DNA of 5,508 nt, from assembly GCA_030523905.1 (NCBI GenBank), contig JAUNHO010000079.1, forward strand, positions 342 to 5,849, read 5' to 3'. The position numbers and the translations under genes were made by a program. The notes beneath the pieces are model-generated. The model ran no database searches and had not been told where the DNA came from. It saw only the letters and a program-made list of their open reading frames with translations. Origin of the DNA: Bergeyella zoohelcum. GTDB taxonomy: Bacteria; Bacteroidota; Bacteroidia; Flavobacteriales; Weeksellaceae. Of the stretch, positions 1 through 5,508 are shown in pieces; the first letter of the stretch is position 1, and each line of letters opens with the position of its first letter.

Positions 1-75
1 CAAAATATCCGAAACTGCCAAATAATTAGGGCAGTTTTTTATGGTAAAAGTAGATATTTTGTGGCTCATTATCAT
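1..75 (-). CDS. Possible divergent gene, 5' end only
   Basis: Reading the minus strand from ATG at 75-73 gives 25 codons without a stop that run off the left edge. A second in-frame ATG lies at 69-67, and the product would read (MI)MSHKISTFTIKN, then CPNYLAVSDIL. I recognise no family. The main support is position. A good Bacteroidota-type minus-strand promoter (TTTG 122-119, TACCTTTG 100-93) would start RNA near 86, leaving an 11-17 base leader, which is typical of flavobacteria. Against it, 25 open codons can occur by chance, and the segment holds a hairpin with a short T-run that could instead be the terminator of a plus-strand gene ending left of the window. In-frame codons upstream of 75 are also open, to a stop at 165-163, so a longer start at ATG 126-124 cannot be excluded, but it would lie upstream of the proposed promoter. 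Confidence 0.42.
   Translation of the reverse strand, partial: MIMSHKISTFTIKNCPNYLAVSDIL
12..40 (+). terminator. Hairpin with T-run; possible terminator of an upstream plus-strand gene
   Basis: AAACTGCC at 12-19 pairs perfectly with GGCAGTTT at 30-37 around a 10-base loop, and T35-T40 completes a T-run on the plus strand. This is the shape of a modest Rho-independent terminator for a gene ending left of the window. The T-run partly belongs to the stem, so only three T lie outside it, and the minus strand has no comparable T-run. If the divergent minus-strand ORF is real, this hairpin falls in its codons 13-22 and is probably coincidental. The two readings compete. Confidence 0.38.
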
Positions 76-92
76 TGTGTTAAAAACTGGGG

Positions 93-122
93 CAAAGGTA
101 AGGTAATTTTTGTTTTGGCAAA
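93..122 (-). promoter_or_regulatory. Bacteroidota-type promoter reading left
   Basis: On the minus strand a TTTG -33 box (122-119) is followed after 18 bases by TACCTTTG (100-93). This matches all fixed positions of the TAnnTTTG -7 consensus used by the primary sigma factor of Bacteroidota, at the usual spacing of about 17-23. Transcription would start near 86 and feed the partial minus-strand ORF starting at 75 or 69. It is the best promoter match in the intergenic region. That it is used is inferred. Confidence 0.5.
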
Positions 123-125
123 ACA
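111..125. repeat. 15-base perfect palindrome, possible operator
   Basis: TGTTTTG-G-CAAAACA is a perfect inverted repeat with 7-base arms around a single central base. Its right arm contains the -33 box of the proposed leftward promoter (122-119), so a protein bound here would affect that promoter directly. The arms are A/T-rich, so part of the symmetry may be chance. No regulator family is recognised. Confidence 0.3.
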
Positions 126-154
126 TTTTTCCGTCAAAAACAATGAAATCAATG

Positions 155-171
155 TAATTTTGTTATTTTTG
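155..171 (+). promoter_or_regulatory. Candidate promoter of the prc-mscS-tsaB operon
   Basis: Two overlapping-scale matches to the Bacteroidota -7 box TAnnTTTG lie in tandem: TAATTTTG at 155-162 and TATTTTTG at 164-171. Starts near 169-178 would give leaders of about 18-27 bases before the prc ATG. No TTG-type -33 box sits at the right distance from either, so the call rests on the -7 boxes and on position. Such boxes arise easily in T-rich DNA. Confidence 0.38.
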
Positions 172-195
172 CCTAAAGAAATCAATTAATTTTTA

Positions 196-2343
196 ATGAA
201 AATACTTCAAAAATATATGTTCAAAAAATTCAAACTGAATAAATTTTTACTTTTTATTCCGCTCACAACTTTGATGTTTTGTTTCAATTCGCCTAAAAAC
301 GATGACGAAAAAATGCAGACCATTATGAAAAGCGTAGGGCGTACGCTCAGCTATCTTCATTATAGCCCAAAACCTATTAATGATGCTTATTCCAAGGAGG
401 TTTATAAATCTTATATGGAGATGATAGACCCTGCGAAAAGGTATTTCATAAAGGAAGACATCACGGAATTTGCAAAGTATGAAGACAAGCTAGATGACTA
501 TATCAATGATGGTAATTTGGCGTTTTTCAATCTTACCTATGGCAGACTAGTGCAGAGAGTAGATGAGCTGGATAAGGTGGTACAAGAGATTTTGGCAAAG
601 CCCATTAACCTTGACGAAGATGAAGTTTTGCTTCTAGACCCAGAGAAAAAAGAATTTCCAGCGGATAAGAAAGAACAATACAACGAATGGCGTAAGTATA
701 TAAAATACAATATATTACAGGAAATAGAAACCCTAAACGCCAAAGAAGAAACACAGAGAAAGAAGAAGGATTCTGTGATAAAACACAAGCTGAAAGACAC
801 TATAAAACTGGAAATACTGACCCCAGAACAAAAAAGAATAAAGGCTACCAATGAGGTGAAAGATTTGTTTTCTTCCGTCTTCAAGCGATTTAAGAAAAGA
901 AAGAAAATGGATATTTTCCGCCTATATATGAATGCCTATACTACGGTGTTTGACCCTCATACCAATTATTTCACCCCTACCGACAAGGAGGATTTTGATA
1001 GCAGTTTCAAAGGCTCTATCACGGGGATTGGTGCTGTAATACAGGAGAAAAAAGGAAATCTGTATCTGGGGCAACTTACCATTGGGGCTCCTGCGTGGAA
1101 GTCTAAACAACTGAGCGATGGAGATAGAATTTTGAAGGTGAAATCTAAACCAGATGCCGAGGAAGTCAATGTAGTAGGAATGCTCGTAGAGGAAGCCGTA
1201 CGCCTTATCCGTGGGGAGAAAGGCACAAAAGTAACCCTCACTGTGGAGAAAAAAGACAAGTCTATAAAGGAGGTTACAATGGTGCGTGAGGAGGTTTCCA
1301 TAGAAGATACTTTTGCACGAAGCATCGTTATTCAGGCTCCTGATGGTAAAAAATATGGTTTCATCAATTTGCCAAGTTTCAATGCCAATTTTGAAGATGA
1401 AAAAGGTAGAAACGCTTCCGATGACATCAAGAATGAAATCATCAAGCTGAAAGCCGAGGGCATCAGTGGTATTATCTTGGATTTGAGAAATAATGGCGGC
1501 GGCTCTCTTACCGAGGTAGGCGATATAATGGGGCTACTGATGGAAGACGCTCCGTTTGTGCAAGTAAAAGCAGGTAATGGCAAAACTGAAACCCTGAAAA
1601 GCAGAAACAGCCAACCAATTTGGACGGGTCCTTTGGTGATTTTACAAAATGAGTTTTCGGCATCAGCATCAGAGATTTTAGCAGGAGCAATGCAAGATTA
1701 CGGAAGGGGCGTGGTGATAGGCTCACCGCAAAGTTTCGGTAAAGGTACGGTGCAGACTTTCGTGGATTTGAACAGGTTTTTGAGCAGTACAGACGATTTC
1801 GGTTCGCTGAAACTTACAATACAGAAATTCTACCGCGTAACGGGGCAATCTACCCAGAGAAAAGGCATAGAGTCTGATATTGTGATGAAAGACTTTTTTA
1901 CCTATTCGGAAATCGGGGAGAGATTTACAGATTATGCTTTGCCTTGGGATAAAATCGCTCCTTCGGCTGGTATTTCAAACCCTAATCGCACCGAGATTGA
2001 ACACCTAAAACACAACAGCGAGGAAAGGCTGAAACAGAATAAAAACTACCAACTTTTGCAAGAATCTGCCAAGTGGAAAGAGGCTCTAGATAAGGAGGAA
2101 AGCATCTCTTTGAATCAGACCAAATTCAATGAAGTGATGAAGCAGAGAAAGGAACAAATAAAGAAGTTTGAACCGCTTAATAAGTTGGAAAATGGCTTGA
2201 AATTCATTCGTTATCAAGATGAATTAACAAGGGAAAAAACTGATGATATTTTCAAAAAGAAATCTGAAAACTGGGTGAAAAATCTCAAAAGAGACATACA
2301 TCTACAAGAGGCGGTAAATATCATTTCTGAAATGAAAAAATAA
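196..2343 (+). CDS. prc: Carboxy-terminal processing (tail-specific) protease, Prc/Tsp, peptidase family S41
   Basis: Periplasmic Ser/Lys endoprotease that cuts proteins with nonpolar C-termini. E. coli Prc (682 aa) trims penicillin-binding protein 3 and degrades the peptidoglycan hydrolase MepS; substrates here are unknown. The 715 residues match the long Prc class. A basic N-terminus and hydrophobic stretch at about 17-31 form a signal peptide; Cys29 has no convincing lipobox. A charged helical N-terminal domain ends in the family motif FDPHTNYF (252-259). The PDZ domain is about 273-365 (GIGAV at 277-281, RGEKGTKV at 339-346). The S41 core carries DLRNNGGG (429-436), then SASASE (488-493) with probable nucleophile Ser490, and FGKGTVQ with general base Lys516. 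A C-terminal DUF3340-like region starts near GERFTDYALPW (574-584). The spacing Ser490-Lys516 is 26, one more than my recollection of E. coli Prc. Start 196 was chosen as the first ATG; Met8 (217) would give an equally good signal peptide. First gene of a tight operon. Confidence 0.96.
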   Translation: MKILQKYMFKKFKLNKFLLFIPLTTLMFCFNSPKNDDEKMQTIMKSVGRTLSYLHYSPKPINDAYSKEVYKSYMEMIDPAKRYFIKEDITEFAKYEDKLDDYINDGNLAFFNLTYGRLVQRVDELDKVVQEILAKPINLDEDEVLLLDPEKKEFPADKKEQYNEWRKYIKYNILQEIETLNAKEETQRKKKDSVIKHKLKDTIKLEILTPEQKRIKATNEVKDLFSSVFKRFKKRKKMDIFRLYMNAYTTVFDPHTNYFTPTDKEDFDSSFKGSITGIGAVIQEKKGNLYLGQLTIGAPAWKSKQLSDGDRILKVKSKPDAEEVNVVGMLVEEAVRLIRGEKGTKVTLTVEKKDKSIKEVTMVREEVSIEDTFARSIVIQAPDGKKYGFINLPSFNANFEDEKGRNASDDIKNEIIKLKAEGISGIILDLRNNGGGSLTEVGDIMGLLMEDAPFVQVKAGNGKTETLKSRNSQPIWTGPLVILQNEFSASASEILAGAMQDYGRGVVIGSPQSFGKGTVQTFVDLNRFLSSTDDFGSLKLTIQKFYRVTGQSTQRKGIESDIVMKDFFTYSEIGERFTDYALPWDKIAPSAGISNPNRTEIEHLKHNSEERLKQNKNYQLLQESAKWKEALDKEESISLNQTKFNEVMKQRKEQIKKFEPLNKLENGLKFIRYQDELTREKTDDIFKKKSENWVKNLKRDIHLQEAVNIISEMKK

Positions 2344-2359
2344 CTAAAACCAATATAAA

Positions 2360-3247
2360 ATGAAAGAAGAAATCAAGAACAATGTAGGGCAAATATCAGA
2401 CAGCGTATCCCTGACTTTCAAGGAGATATTAGAGTATAAAATCTTTTCTTTGGGCGGTTATTCTCTGTCCGTGTATGAGGTTCTCGCTGCTACTATTATT
2501 GTTTTGGTGGGCTGGGCGGTTTCCAAGTTGGTCAAAAGGCTCATCTATAAATCAGATAGAATAGAGCTGAGCAATAAGTTTGCCTTTTCACAAATCATAG
2601 GTTATGCCATTACGGCACTTACATTCCTCCTCACTATGCGTTCTTTGGGAGTGGATATTTCTCCGCTTTTGGTGGGGTCTGGGGCTATTTTGGTGGGGAT
2701 TGGTCTAGGGCTTCAGAATTTGTTTTTAGACTTTATCTCTGGGATAATTATCTTGGTGGATAGAAGCGTAAAAGTAGGCGACATCGTGGATATAGACGGC
2801 ACGGTGGGGCAGATACAAGAGATTAAAATGCGTACCGCTACCATTTTGACTAGAGATAATAAAAATATTATCTTCCCAAATTCTACCCTTACGAAGAATA
2901 AAATTATCAATTTTTCTCATAATGACAACGAGGTTTCCTTTTCCGTAGCCGTGGGTGTGCATTATGATTCTGACTTGGATTTGGTAGAAAAACTGATGAT
3001 AGAAGCCGCACTGGAGCAGGAAGATGTTATTAATAATGATACTATAAAACCCAGCGTAAGCCTTGTCAATTTTGGGGATAGTTCGCTGGATATGGTGCTG
3101 TATTATCGTTCTAGTAAGTTGTTCCGTCAGGAGGGGCTTCGTAGCGATATACGGAAATCTATTTTGCAAAAATTCCGTGAGAATAATGTGGATATTCCTT
3201 ACCCTACGCGTACTATGGAAGTACCTGTAAATAAGGAAACTAACTAA
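2360..3247 (+). CDS. Small-conductance mechanosensitive channel, MscS family
   Basis: Inner-membrane channel that opens under membrane tension and lets solutes out during osmotic downshock. At 295 aa it is the minimal MscS type (E. coli MscS 286 aa). Transmembrane segments are about 36-58, 74-97 and 101-134. The third is the pore helix (VGSGAILVGIGLGLQN, 105-120), followed by the family junction DFISGIIILVDRSVKVGD (124-141). The beta domain follows, with FPNSTL (172-177) and INFS (183-186), then the cytoplasmic alpha/beta domain, ending in the conserved NNVDIPYP (275-282). Ungapped alignment to E. coli MscS places Val112 and Leu116 at the gate positions Leu105 and Leu109, and Asn120 at the kink residue Gly113. 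This alignment was done from memory and is an inference. The gene begins 16 bases after prc with no Shine-Dalgarno motif and is probably co-transcribed with it. Not named mscS because Bacteroidota carry several paralogues. Confidence 0.93.
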   Translation: MKEEIKNNVGQISDSVSLTFKEILEYKIFSLGGYSLSVYEVLAATIIVLVGWAVSKLVKRLIYKSDRIELSNKFAFSQIIGYAITALTFLLTMRSLGVDISPLLVGSGAILVGIGLGLQNLFLDFISGIIILVDRSVKVGDIVDIDGTVGQIQEIKMRTATILTRDNKNIIFPNSTLTKNKIINFSHNDNEVSFSVAVGVHYDSDLDLVEKLMIEAALEQEDVINNDTIKPSVSLVNFGDSSLDMVLYYRSSKLFRQEGLRSDIRKSILQKFRENNVDIPYPTRTMEVPVNKETN

Positions 3248-3256
3248 AAATAAAGT

Positions 3257-3922
3257 ATGAAAATCTTACACCTTGAAACCTCGTCTAAAAATTGTTCCGT
3301 AGCAATTTCTGATGATGAAAAACTTCTTTGTCTTTGCGAGGAAGTTTCGGCGGATTATAAGCAATCCGAGAGTCTTCATACCTTTGTAGAATGGGCATTG
3401 GAGGGTGCAGAATTATCCCTGAAAGACATAGATGCCATCAGTTTGGGCAAGGGGCCTGGTTCTTATACGGGACTTCGTATTGGGGCAGCATCGGCGAAGG
3501 GGTTTTGCTATGGTTTGGGGATTCCCTTGGTGGCGGTTAGTTCTATACAGACTTTGGTAGAACCCTTTGTTAATCAAGGTTTTGACTTGATAATTCCGCT
3601 TATAGATGCTAGAAGAATGGAGGTCTATACGATGGTTGCCGATGGTGTTTCAGGAAAGGAAATCACACCTACTACCAACCTTATTTTGGACGAAAATTCC
3701 TTTTCTGAATATAGCGGAAAAAGAATACTTTTCGTGGGTGATGGTGCCAAAAAAGCCCAAGATATTCTAAAAATCACAGCGGAATATAAAGCAGAAATCT
3801 ACCCCTCCGCAGAGTATCTTATAAAACAAGCCGTAGAAAAATACCACGAAAAATCCTTTGAAGATATAGCCTATTTTGAGCCATTTTATCTCAAAGATTT
3901 TCAAGGGGTAAAGAAGAAATAA
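3257..3922 (+). CDS. tsaB: tRNA N6-threonylcarbamoyladenosine (t6A) biosynthesis protein TsaB
   Basis: TsaB is the non-catalytic partner of TsaD. With TsaE the pair transfers the threonylcarbamoyl group from the TsaC product onto A37 of ANN-decoding tRNAs in the cytoplasm. The ASKHA fold is visible from the N-terminal LHLETSSKNCSVAI (4-17), the family signature GPGSYTGLRIGAASAKG (66-82), and IDARRMEVY (116-124), which is typical of TsaB. The metal-binding HxxxH motif of TsaD is absent, so this is TsaB and not TsaD. The 221 aa length is close to E. coli TsaB (231 aa). It starts 9 bases after the MscS gene, with no Shine-Dalgarno sequence, as the third gene of the prc operon. No rimI or other t6A gene is adjacent in the window, so the grouping looks like housekeeping co-transcription and not a dedicated pathway cluster. 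Confidence 0.94.
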   Translation: MKILHLETSSKNCSVAISDDEKLLCLCEEVSADYKQSESLHTFVEWALEGAELSLKDIDAISLGKGPGSYTGLRIGAASAKGFCYGLGIPLVAVSSIQTLVEPFVNQGFDLIIPLIDARRMEVYTMVADGVSGKEITPTTNLILDENSFSEYSGKRILFVGDGAKKAQDILKITAEYKAEIYPSAEYLIKQAVEKYHEKSFEDIAYFEPFYLKDFQGVKKK

Positions 3923-3976
3923 AATTGAATTTCATCTAAAAATTATTAAAAATACAAACTAAAAACAATAAAATTT

Positions 3977-5359
3977 ATGTCATTAATAAAATCAATTTCA
4001 GGAATCCGTGGGACTATTGGCGGTAGGGTAGATGATAACCTCACGCCGCTAGATGTGGTAAAATTTACCTCTGCCTTTGGGACTTGGCTTCAAAATAATA
4101 AAAACAGAAAAGATTTAACCCTCGTAATCGGTCGCGATGCCCGTATTTCTGGGCAAATGGTGTCTTCGCTCGTTACGGCTACTTTGCAGGGGTTGGGCAT
4201 TAATGTTGTTGATTTAGGGCTTTCTACCACGCCTACAGTGGAGGTGATGGTGCCAGAATTGAACGCCGATGGAGGCATAATCCTAACGGCTTCTCACAAT
4301 CCAAAACAATGGAACGCCCTGAAACTTCTCAACGAAAAAGGAGAATTTATCAACGGAGCAGATGGGTCGGAAGTTCTTCAAATTGCTGAAAAAGAAGATT
4401 TTAATTATGCCGAAGTAGATGATTTAGGTAAATACGAAACTCGCGATGATGCTTTTGATATTCATATTCAGAAAATTCTAAACCTTCCGATGATAGATGC
4501 AGAGGCTGTTAAGGCAAAGAAATTCAAGGTGGTTTTAGATGCGGTAAATTCCACAGGCGGGATTTCCTTGCCGCCACTTTTGGAGGAGCTTGGCTGCGAA
4601 GTGGTAAAACTATATTGCGAACCCAACGGGCATTTTCCGCACAATCCAGAGCCTTTGAAGGAGCATCTCACCGATATTTGTGAGCTGGTGAAAAAGGAAA
4701 AAGCCGACCTTGGCATCGTGGTAGATCCCGATGTGGATAGACTGGCTTTGATAGATGAAAATGGCGAAATGTTTGGCGAAGAATACACTTTGGTAGCCGT
4801 GGCAGATTACCTTTTGAAGCATAAAAAAGGCGTGGCGATTTCCAATTTGTCGTCAAGTAGAGCGTTGAGAGATGTGGCTCATACTCACGATTCTGAATAT
4901 TTTGCGAGTGCCGTTGGCGAGGTCAATGTAGTTACTCTGATGAAGGAGAAAAACGCCGTAATCGGTGGCGAGGGCAATGGCGGAATTATCTATCCAGACC
5001 TGCATTATGGCAGAGATTCGTTGGTGGGTGTTGCCTTGTTTTTAACTCATTTGGCAAAGGAAAACAAATCGGTTTCCGAGCTTAGGGCGACTTATCCAGT
5101 GTATTTTATGGGCAAAAAGAAGATAGAGCTGACCCCAGAAATCAATGTAGATGCTTTGCTGGAAAAGGTGCAAGAGCGTTATAAAAACGAGGAAATTTCT
5201 ACCGTAGATGGCGTGAAAATAGACTTTGCCGAAAACTGGATACATCTACGAAAATCAAATACAGAGCCGATTATCCGTATCTACACCGAGGCAAAATCTC
5301 AAACCGAGGCTGATGAATTGGCGGATAGATTCATTGCAGAAATAAAAGGTTTGGTGTAA
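3977..5359 (+). CDS. glmM: Phosphoglucosamine mutase (archaeal-type GlmM, alpha-D-phosphohexomutase superfamily)
   Basis: Cytoplasmic enzyme interconverting glucosamine-6-phosphate and glucosamine-1-phosphate, the step before UDP-GlcNAc and so before peptidoglycan and lipopolysaccharide. All four superfamily loops are present over 460 aa: the phosphoserine loop TASHNP (104-109, catalytic Ser106), the Mg-binding DPDVDR (250-255), the sugar-binding GGEGNGG (330-336) and the phosphate-binding RKSNTEP (425-431). The N-terminal ISGIRGTIGG (7-16) is also typical. The forms GEGNGG and RKSNTEP differ from the E. coli GlmM type (RPSGTEP) and fit the archaeal-type GlmM usually found in Bacteroidota. 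Sequence alone does not exclude phosphomannomutase or phosphoglucomutase activity. It lies 54 AT-rich bases after tsaB, with no clear terminator or promoter between them, so read-through from the prc operon is possible. Confidence 0.92.
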   Translation: MSLIKSISGIRGTIGGRVDDNLTPLDVVKFTSAFGTWLQNNKNRKDLTLVIGRDARISGQMVSSLVTATLQGLGINVVDLGLSTTPTVEVMVPELNADGGIILTASHNPKQWNALKLLNEKGEFINGADGSEVLQIAEKEDFNYAEVDDLGKYETRDDAFDIHIQKILNLPMIDAEAVKAKKFKVVLDAVNSTGGISLPPLLEELGCEVVKLYCEPNGHFPHNPEPLKEHLTDICELVKKEKADLGIVVDPDVDRLALIDENGEMFGEEYTLVAVADYLLKHKKGVAISNLSSSRALRDVAHTHDSEYFASAVGEVNVVTLMKEKNAVIGGEGNGGIIYPDLHYGRDSLVGVALFLTHLAKENKSVSELRATYPVYFMGKKKIELTPEINVDALLEKVQERYKNEEISTVDGVKIDFAENWIHLRKSNTEPIIRIYTEAKSQTEADELADRFIAEIKGLV

Positions 5360-5361
5360 AG

Positions 5362-5389
5362 ATTTGATGTTTTGGCATAGTATTTGATG
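5362..5389 (+). repeat. Direct repeat ATTTGATG, 20-base period
   Basis: ATTTGATG occurs at 5362-5369 and again at 5382-5389, a centre-to-centre distance of 20 bases, or about two helical turns. The pair lies directly after the glmM stop and upstream of the next ORF. The second copy overlaps the candidate -33 box. It could be a binding site for a dimeric regulator or a chance repeat in AT-rich DNA. Confidence 0.25.
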
Positions 5390-5411
5390 GCTGATTAGTC
5401 TAATATTTTTT
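5383..5411 (+). promoter_or_regulatory. Candidate promoter of the repeat-containing ORF
   Basis: TTTG at 5383-5386, 17 bases, then TATTTTTT at 5404-5411, which matches the Bacteroidota -7 box TAnnTTTG at every fixed position except the final G. RNA would start near 5418, about 17 bases before the ATG at 5435, a leader length normal for flavobacteria. This is a weak but well-placed match. Confidence 0.3.
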
Positions 5412-5434
5412 ACATTAATACAAGTGGAAAAATA

Positions 5435-5508
5435 ATGCTAACTGACAAAAATCATATAAAAATATTTGGTGAAGTGGTAGAAAAATTTAATCTATCTATC
5501 TATCTATC
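5435..5508 (+). CDS. 5' end of a putative phase-variable gene with an intragenic tetranucleotide repeat
   Basis: The ORF starts at ATG 5435, the first in-frame start after a stop at 5396-5398, and is open to the window edge (24 codons plus two bases). The visible product begins MLTDKNHIKIFGEVVEKFN and then enters Leu-Ser-Ile-Tyr-Leu encoded by the TCTA repeat. An A-rich leader (GTGGAAAAATA) precedes the ATG, with no true Shine-Dalgarno motif. No function can be assigned: the unique part is only 19 residues, and its short amphipathic look fits many proteins. The repeat is stop-free in all plus frames but contains TAG when read on the minus strand (GAT AGA TAG), so if it is coding it must be in this direction. 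Each gained or lost 4-base unit shifts the frame, the standard mechanism of ON/OFF translation switching. Whether the visible frame is ON depends on repeat number and sequence beyond the edge. Confidence 0.6.
   Translation, partial: MLTDKNHIKIFGEVVEKFNLSIYL
5490..5508 (+). repeat. Tetranucleotide microsatellite (ATCT)n, truncated by the window end
   Basis: There is perfect 4-base periodicity from A5490 to the last base, 19 bases or 4.75 units, with no interruption. It continues beyond the window by an unknown amount. The tract begins 55 bases after the start codon at 5435 and downstream of any likely promoter, so changes in length would alter the reading frame and not promoter spacing. Because the window stops inside the tract, the edge could be a contig break caused by the repeat. 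Confidence 0.9.

Noticed and set aside
1..189. Plus-strand frame open from the left edge to a TAA at 187-189, which might be the end of an upstream gene stopping just before prc.
   Set aside because: It reads through promoter-like and palindromic DNA and a T-rich stretch, and it is in codon register opposite the minus-strand ORF, so openness in one helps the other. The peptide resembles no family I know. I could not fully exclude it; the sequence left of the window would decide.
537..884. Minus-strand ORF of 115 codons inside prc, rich in Ser and Phe.
   Set aside because: It lies entirely opposite the prc N-terminal domain. Its Ser/Phe-rich composition is the expected complement of Lys/Glu-rich coding sequence, and it has no promoter or family match.
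2726..3169. Minus-strand ORF of 147 codons opposite the MscS gene.
   Set aside because: The opposite strand encodes a clear, conserved MscS protein over the whole interval, and the antisense product has no recognisable domain.
3923..3976. Promoter or terminator between tsaB and glmM.
   Set aside because: The 54 bases are strongly A-rich, but I see no TAnnTTTG box with a spaced TTTG and no hairpin. A near match (TAAAATTG at 3920) overlaps the tsaB stop and lacks a -33 box.
5394..5411. ATTA-GTC-TAAT followed by six T after glmM, as a terminator.
   Set aside because: The stem has only four A-T pairs and a three-base loop, too weak to terminate alone, and the T-run is also explained as a -7 box.
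1..5508. tRNA, rRNA, CRISPR array, insertion sequence, riboswitch or attachment site.
   Set aside because: I looked on both strands and saw no cloverleaf, spaced direct-repeat array, transposase motif or terminal inverted repeats. The window is dense with housekeeping genes except at its two ends.

Overview
The window looks like chromosomal DNA of a Bacteroidota member, most likely Flavobacteriia and plausibly the Weeksellaceae (Chryseobacterium, Riemerella, Elizabethkingia and relatives). The reasons are an AT-rich but codon-structured background, genes without Shine-Dalgarno leaders, promoter-like boxes of the Bacteroidota TTTG / TAnnTTTG type, a Bacteroidota-style long Prc protease, and a 'GlmM' with archaeal-type motifs (GEGNGG, RKSNTEP). 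Genus-level placement is an inference from memory and was not checked by any search.

Layout. Positions 1-195 are a probable divergent promoter region. A good minus-strand promoter (TTTG at 122-119, N18, TACCTTTG at 100-93) points left, at an ORF that starts at 75 or 69 and runs off the left edge. Weaker plus-strand -7 boxes at 155-171 point right. From 196 to 5359 there are four complete plus-strand genes: a periplasmic tail-specific protease (prc, 196-2343), a small MscS-type mechanosensitive channel (2360-3247), the tRNA t6A factor tsaB (3257-3922) and a phosphoglucosamine mutase (glmM, 3977-5359). The first three are separated by 16 and 9 bases and almost certainly form one transcript. glmM follows after 54 AT-rich bases and may be read through.

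The genes are a mix of envelope and translation housekeeping. Prc processes periplasmic proteins, MscS relieves osmotic pressure, GlmM makes glucosamine-1-phosphate for UDP-GlcNAc and hence peptidoglycan and lipid A, and TsaB supports the universal t6A37 tRNA modification. None of these four looks novel.

The unusual part is the last 150 bases. After glmM a new short ORF starts at ATG 5435. From its 19th codon it enters an uninterrupted tetranucleotide repeat (ATCT/TCTA)n that continues to the last base of the window (5490-5508, 4.75 units visible). The repeat is stop-free in all three plus-strand frames, encodes repeating Leu-Ser-Ile-Tyr, and would create stops if read as protein on the minus strand. 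This is the architecture of a phase-variable contingency gene switched ON or OFF by slipped-strand mispairing. The gene's identity lies outside the window.
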